Position numbers and translations under genes: made by a program
Notes under the pieces: model-generated
Told to the model about the DNA's origin: nothing
Seen by the model: only the letters and a program-made list of their open reading frames with translations
Database searches by the model: none
Shown: in pieces, positions 6,050 to 7,367 of the stretch
Numbering within the stretch: the first letter of the stretch is position 1
Layout: each line of letters opens with the position of its first letter
Assembly: GCA_020853835.1 (NCBI GenBank)
Contig: JADYYC010000375.1
Span: 1-7,367, forward strand
Direction of reading: 5' to 3'
Source of the DNA: Anaerolineales bacterium
GTDB taxonomy: Bacteria > Chloroflexota > Anaerolineae > Anaerolineales > UBA4823
Length of the DNA: 7,367 bases

Positions 6050-6078
6050 TTGCGCGTTGGGTAAAGTGAGGCTATAAT
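6050..6078 (+). promoter_or_regulatory. Sigma-70-type promoter of the helical protein/SPFH operon
   Basis: TTGCGC (6050-6055) and a perfect TATAAT (6073-6078) are separated by exactly 17 bp. Transcription would start near 6085, leaving a leader of about 72 nt before the ATG at 6157. No second promoter is seen in the 58-bp gap ahead of the SPFH gene, so it probably drives both genes. Confidence 0.75.
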
Positions 6079-6156
6079 TTGTGGTAGCCGGAGGAAAAAT
6101 CAAGTCCCTCGTTGTTCAAAGCGATCTTCGACTTCAGCGATAGAAGGAGTTATTAC

Positions 6157-6681
6157 ATGACCGACCAGATTCACGACAAAGTAACATCTGACATGGATCC
6201 TTTCAAAAAGATCTTGAGCTATATTCCGGGTTTCAAGGGCTACATGGAACGGCAGGCCCGGCGCGACTCGGACAAGCTGTTGCGCGAAACCATCGCGGAC
6301 CGCTTCGAGCAGCAATGGGGGCGGGTGTCGGCCCTGCAGCGCGAGCTGATCGCCTCGGGCGATATCCAGTACGTGGACGACCTGGAGGCGGCGGCGATCA
6401 AGCTGCGCGCCTTCATCGACCGGGTGCGCCGCGCCACGCGCGGCTATTCGGGGCTCTTCGACGCGGTGAAGATCAACGAAGATGAGTTGTTCCGGCTTTA
6501 CCAGTACGATTCGCAGATGTTGACCCTCTCGGACGAGGTCGGCCGGGCCATCGACAACGTCGAGGTGGCGCTCGGGACGGATGGGCTGCCGGCGGCGTTG
6601 CGCAACCTGAAGACCGTTTCGCAGCAGTGCGTCGACGTTTTCGACCGGCGCGAAGAGGTCGTCGTCGGCCCCGCCAAGTGA
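6157..6681 (+). CDS. Small helical cytoplasmic protein of unknown function, SPFH-gene partner
   Basis: I do not recognise a named family. The product is 174 residues, without a signal peptide or membrane segment, and mainly alpha-helical by composition. It has a YIPGFKGYMERQARRDSDKL stretch (22-41), followed by charged amphipathic helices to about residue 95 (ETIADRFEQQ, DLEAAAIKLRAFIDRVRRA), then a second helical part (107-139) and a C-terminal helix (144-166). The layout would suit a coiled-coil scaffold or adaptor. The ATG at 6157 is preferred over an in-frame TTG at 6112 because AGAAGGAG (6142-6149) sits 7 bp before it; the TTG has no well-placed ribosome binding site. It lies behind its own promoter and 58 bp ahead of the SPFH gene on the same strand. 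A role at the membrane with the SPFH protein is inferred from position only. Confidence 0.75.
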   Translation: MTDQIHDKVTSDMDPFKKILSYIPGFKGYMERQARRDSDKLLRETIADRFEQQWGRVSALQRELIASGDIQYVDDLEAAAIKLRAFIDRVRRATRGYSGLFDAVKINEDELFRLYQYDSQMLTLSDEVGRAIDNVEVALGTDGLPAALRNLKTVSQQCVDVFDRREEVVVGPAK

Positions 6682-6739
6682 CCCACAGGGACGCCGATGG
6701 GTCTGAGCGACAATTGAACAGAGAACAGGAGCTGAGGTT

Positions 6740-7367
6740 ATGACCAGGATTATCGATTTGATTGAATATCCGGACGAGATGCGGGACGAGATCGTTCACC
6801 GCATTCCGGAACAGGGCCAGGGCTCGGTGCGCCTGGGGTCGCAGCTCGTCGTGCGCGAATCGCAGACGGCGGTCTTCTTCCGGGACGGCAACGCGCTGGA
6901 CGTGTTCGGTCCCGGGCGGCACACGTTGGTCACTTACAACGTGCCGCTCTTGATCGAAAAGCTCGGCAAGCTTTTCAACGAGCGCACCCCCTTCCCAGCG
7001 GAGGTCTATTTTGTGGCGATGCGCGAGTTCGCCGACCGCAAGTGGGGCACGCCGCAGCCCATCATCGTGCGCAACCCGAACATGGGCCTGGGCGTAGCGC
7101 TGCTGCAGGGCTTTGGCAGCTATGGCTTCCAGGTCAAGGACCCGCAGCAGTTCGTGACGCAGGTGGTGGGCACGCAGGGCGCTTACCGCACGACCGACAT
7201 CGAATCCCGGCTGCGCTCGATGCTGCTCTCCAAGCTGCAGGACCTGCTGGGCGAGACGGCCGCCAAACACAGCGTGCCCGAGCTGATCGGGCTGACCGAG
7301 GAGCTCGGCGCGGGCGTGCGCGCCAAAGCCCAGGACGACTTCCTGGCGCTCGGTCTGACGCTGAAGA
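6740..7367 (+). CDS. SPFH-domain protein, YdjI/virion-core-like type (3' partial)
   Basis: The frame opens at ATG 6740, preceded by AGGAG at 6727-6731, and runs off the window after 209 codons. Early motifs GSQLVVRESQTAVFFRDG (33-50) and DVFGPGRHTL (54-63) are characteristic of the SPFH subgroup that includes Bacillus YdjI. The SPFH core continues with YFVAMREFADRKWGTPQPI (90-108) and FGSYGFQVKDPQQFV (125-139), and the helical C-terminal part begins at about residue 150. SPFH proteins (stomatin/prohibitin/flotillin superfamily) oligomerise on membranes and organise microdomains or stress responses. In this subgroup the N-terminus lacks a hydrophobic anchor, as here, so association would be peripheral. 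Members often end in a zinc ribbon, which would lie outside the window. It is probably cotranscribed with the preceding helical protein. Confidence 0.88.
   Translation, partial: MTRIIDLIEYPDEMRDEIVHRIPEQGQGSVRLGSQLVVRESQTAVFFRDGNALDVFGPGRHTLVTYNVPLLIEKLGKLFNERTPFPAEVYFVAMREFADRKWGTPQPIIVRNPNMGLGVALLQGFGSYGFQVKDPQQFVTQVVGTQGAYRTTDIESRLRSMLLSKLQDLLGETAAKHSVPELIGLTEELGAGVRAKAQDDFLALGLTLK

Larger units (their letters stand above)
5908..6156. other. Divergent intergenic region with back-to-back promoters
   Basis: This 249-bp AT-richer spacer separates the aldolase (-) from the helical-protein operon (+). It holds one promoter for each direction and no gene. CCAACGCG (6001-6008) and CGCGTTGG (6053-6060) are complementary 8-bp arms 44 bp apart, the right one overlapping the plus-strand -35 box. 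A further imperfect inverted repeat (GTCGCC, 5980-5985, against GGCGGCGCGAC, 5991-6001) lies upstream of the aldolase -10. Confidence 0.6.

Noticed and set aside
6112..6156. An N-terminal extension of the helical protein from TTG at 6112
   Set aside because: The TTG lacks a well-spaced ribosome binding site (GGAGG at 6089-6093 is too far upstream), while the ATG at 6157 has AGAAGGAG 7 bp before it.
6473..7270. A 265-codon minus-strand open frame over the SPFH gene
   Set aside because: It is antisense to two well-supported plus-strand genes, has no motif or leader, and exists because of third-position GC bias.

Overview
This GC-rich window has high-GC coding with strong third-position bias, Shine-Dalgarno leaders and TATAAT-type promoters. 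The gene content suggests a bacterium of the Chloroflexota (Anaerolineae-like): an Agl23/TIGR03663-like membrane protein carrying an NHL propeller, an unusually long class II aldolase, and a small helical protein paired with an SPFH protein. The taxonomic assignment is inference from gene style, not a search result.

Layout. Positions 2-2536 (+) hold the 3' part of a large polytopic membrane protein that ends in six NHL repeats. It converges on rarD (2575-3456, -), an EamA-type permease. From 3457 to 3868 there is no convincing gene. This stretch is a patchwork of short repeats and hairpins: a gccctc/gagggc hairpin, a 15-bp inverted repeat, three copies of a 17-bp unit spaced 27-28 bp apart, and a 24-bp palindrome. 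Next come a pentapeptide-repeat protein (3869-4345, -) with its own promoter, a strong hairpin terminator (4445-4477), and a class II aldolase-family gene (4486-5907, -). A 249-bp divergent intergenic region (5908-6156) carries one promoter in each direction. To its right, a two-gene operon runs off the window: a 174-residue helical protein of unknown function (6157-6681, +) and an SPFH-domain protein of the YdjI type (6740-7367, +, 3' end cut off).

How the genes relate. Only the last pair looks like a functional unit: same strand, 58-bp gap, one promoter. Its likely theme is membrane-associated scaffolding or stress response. The aldolase and pentapeptide genes share a strand but are separated by a terminator and a new promoter, so they are probably independent units. 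Nothing here amounts to a defence system, CRISPR array, insertion sequence or prophage. The most notable points are the membrane-protein/NHL fusion, the divergent aldolase, the unknown-plus-SPFH operon, and the repeat-packed intergenic region.
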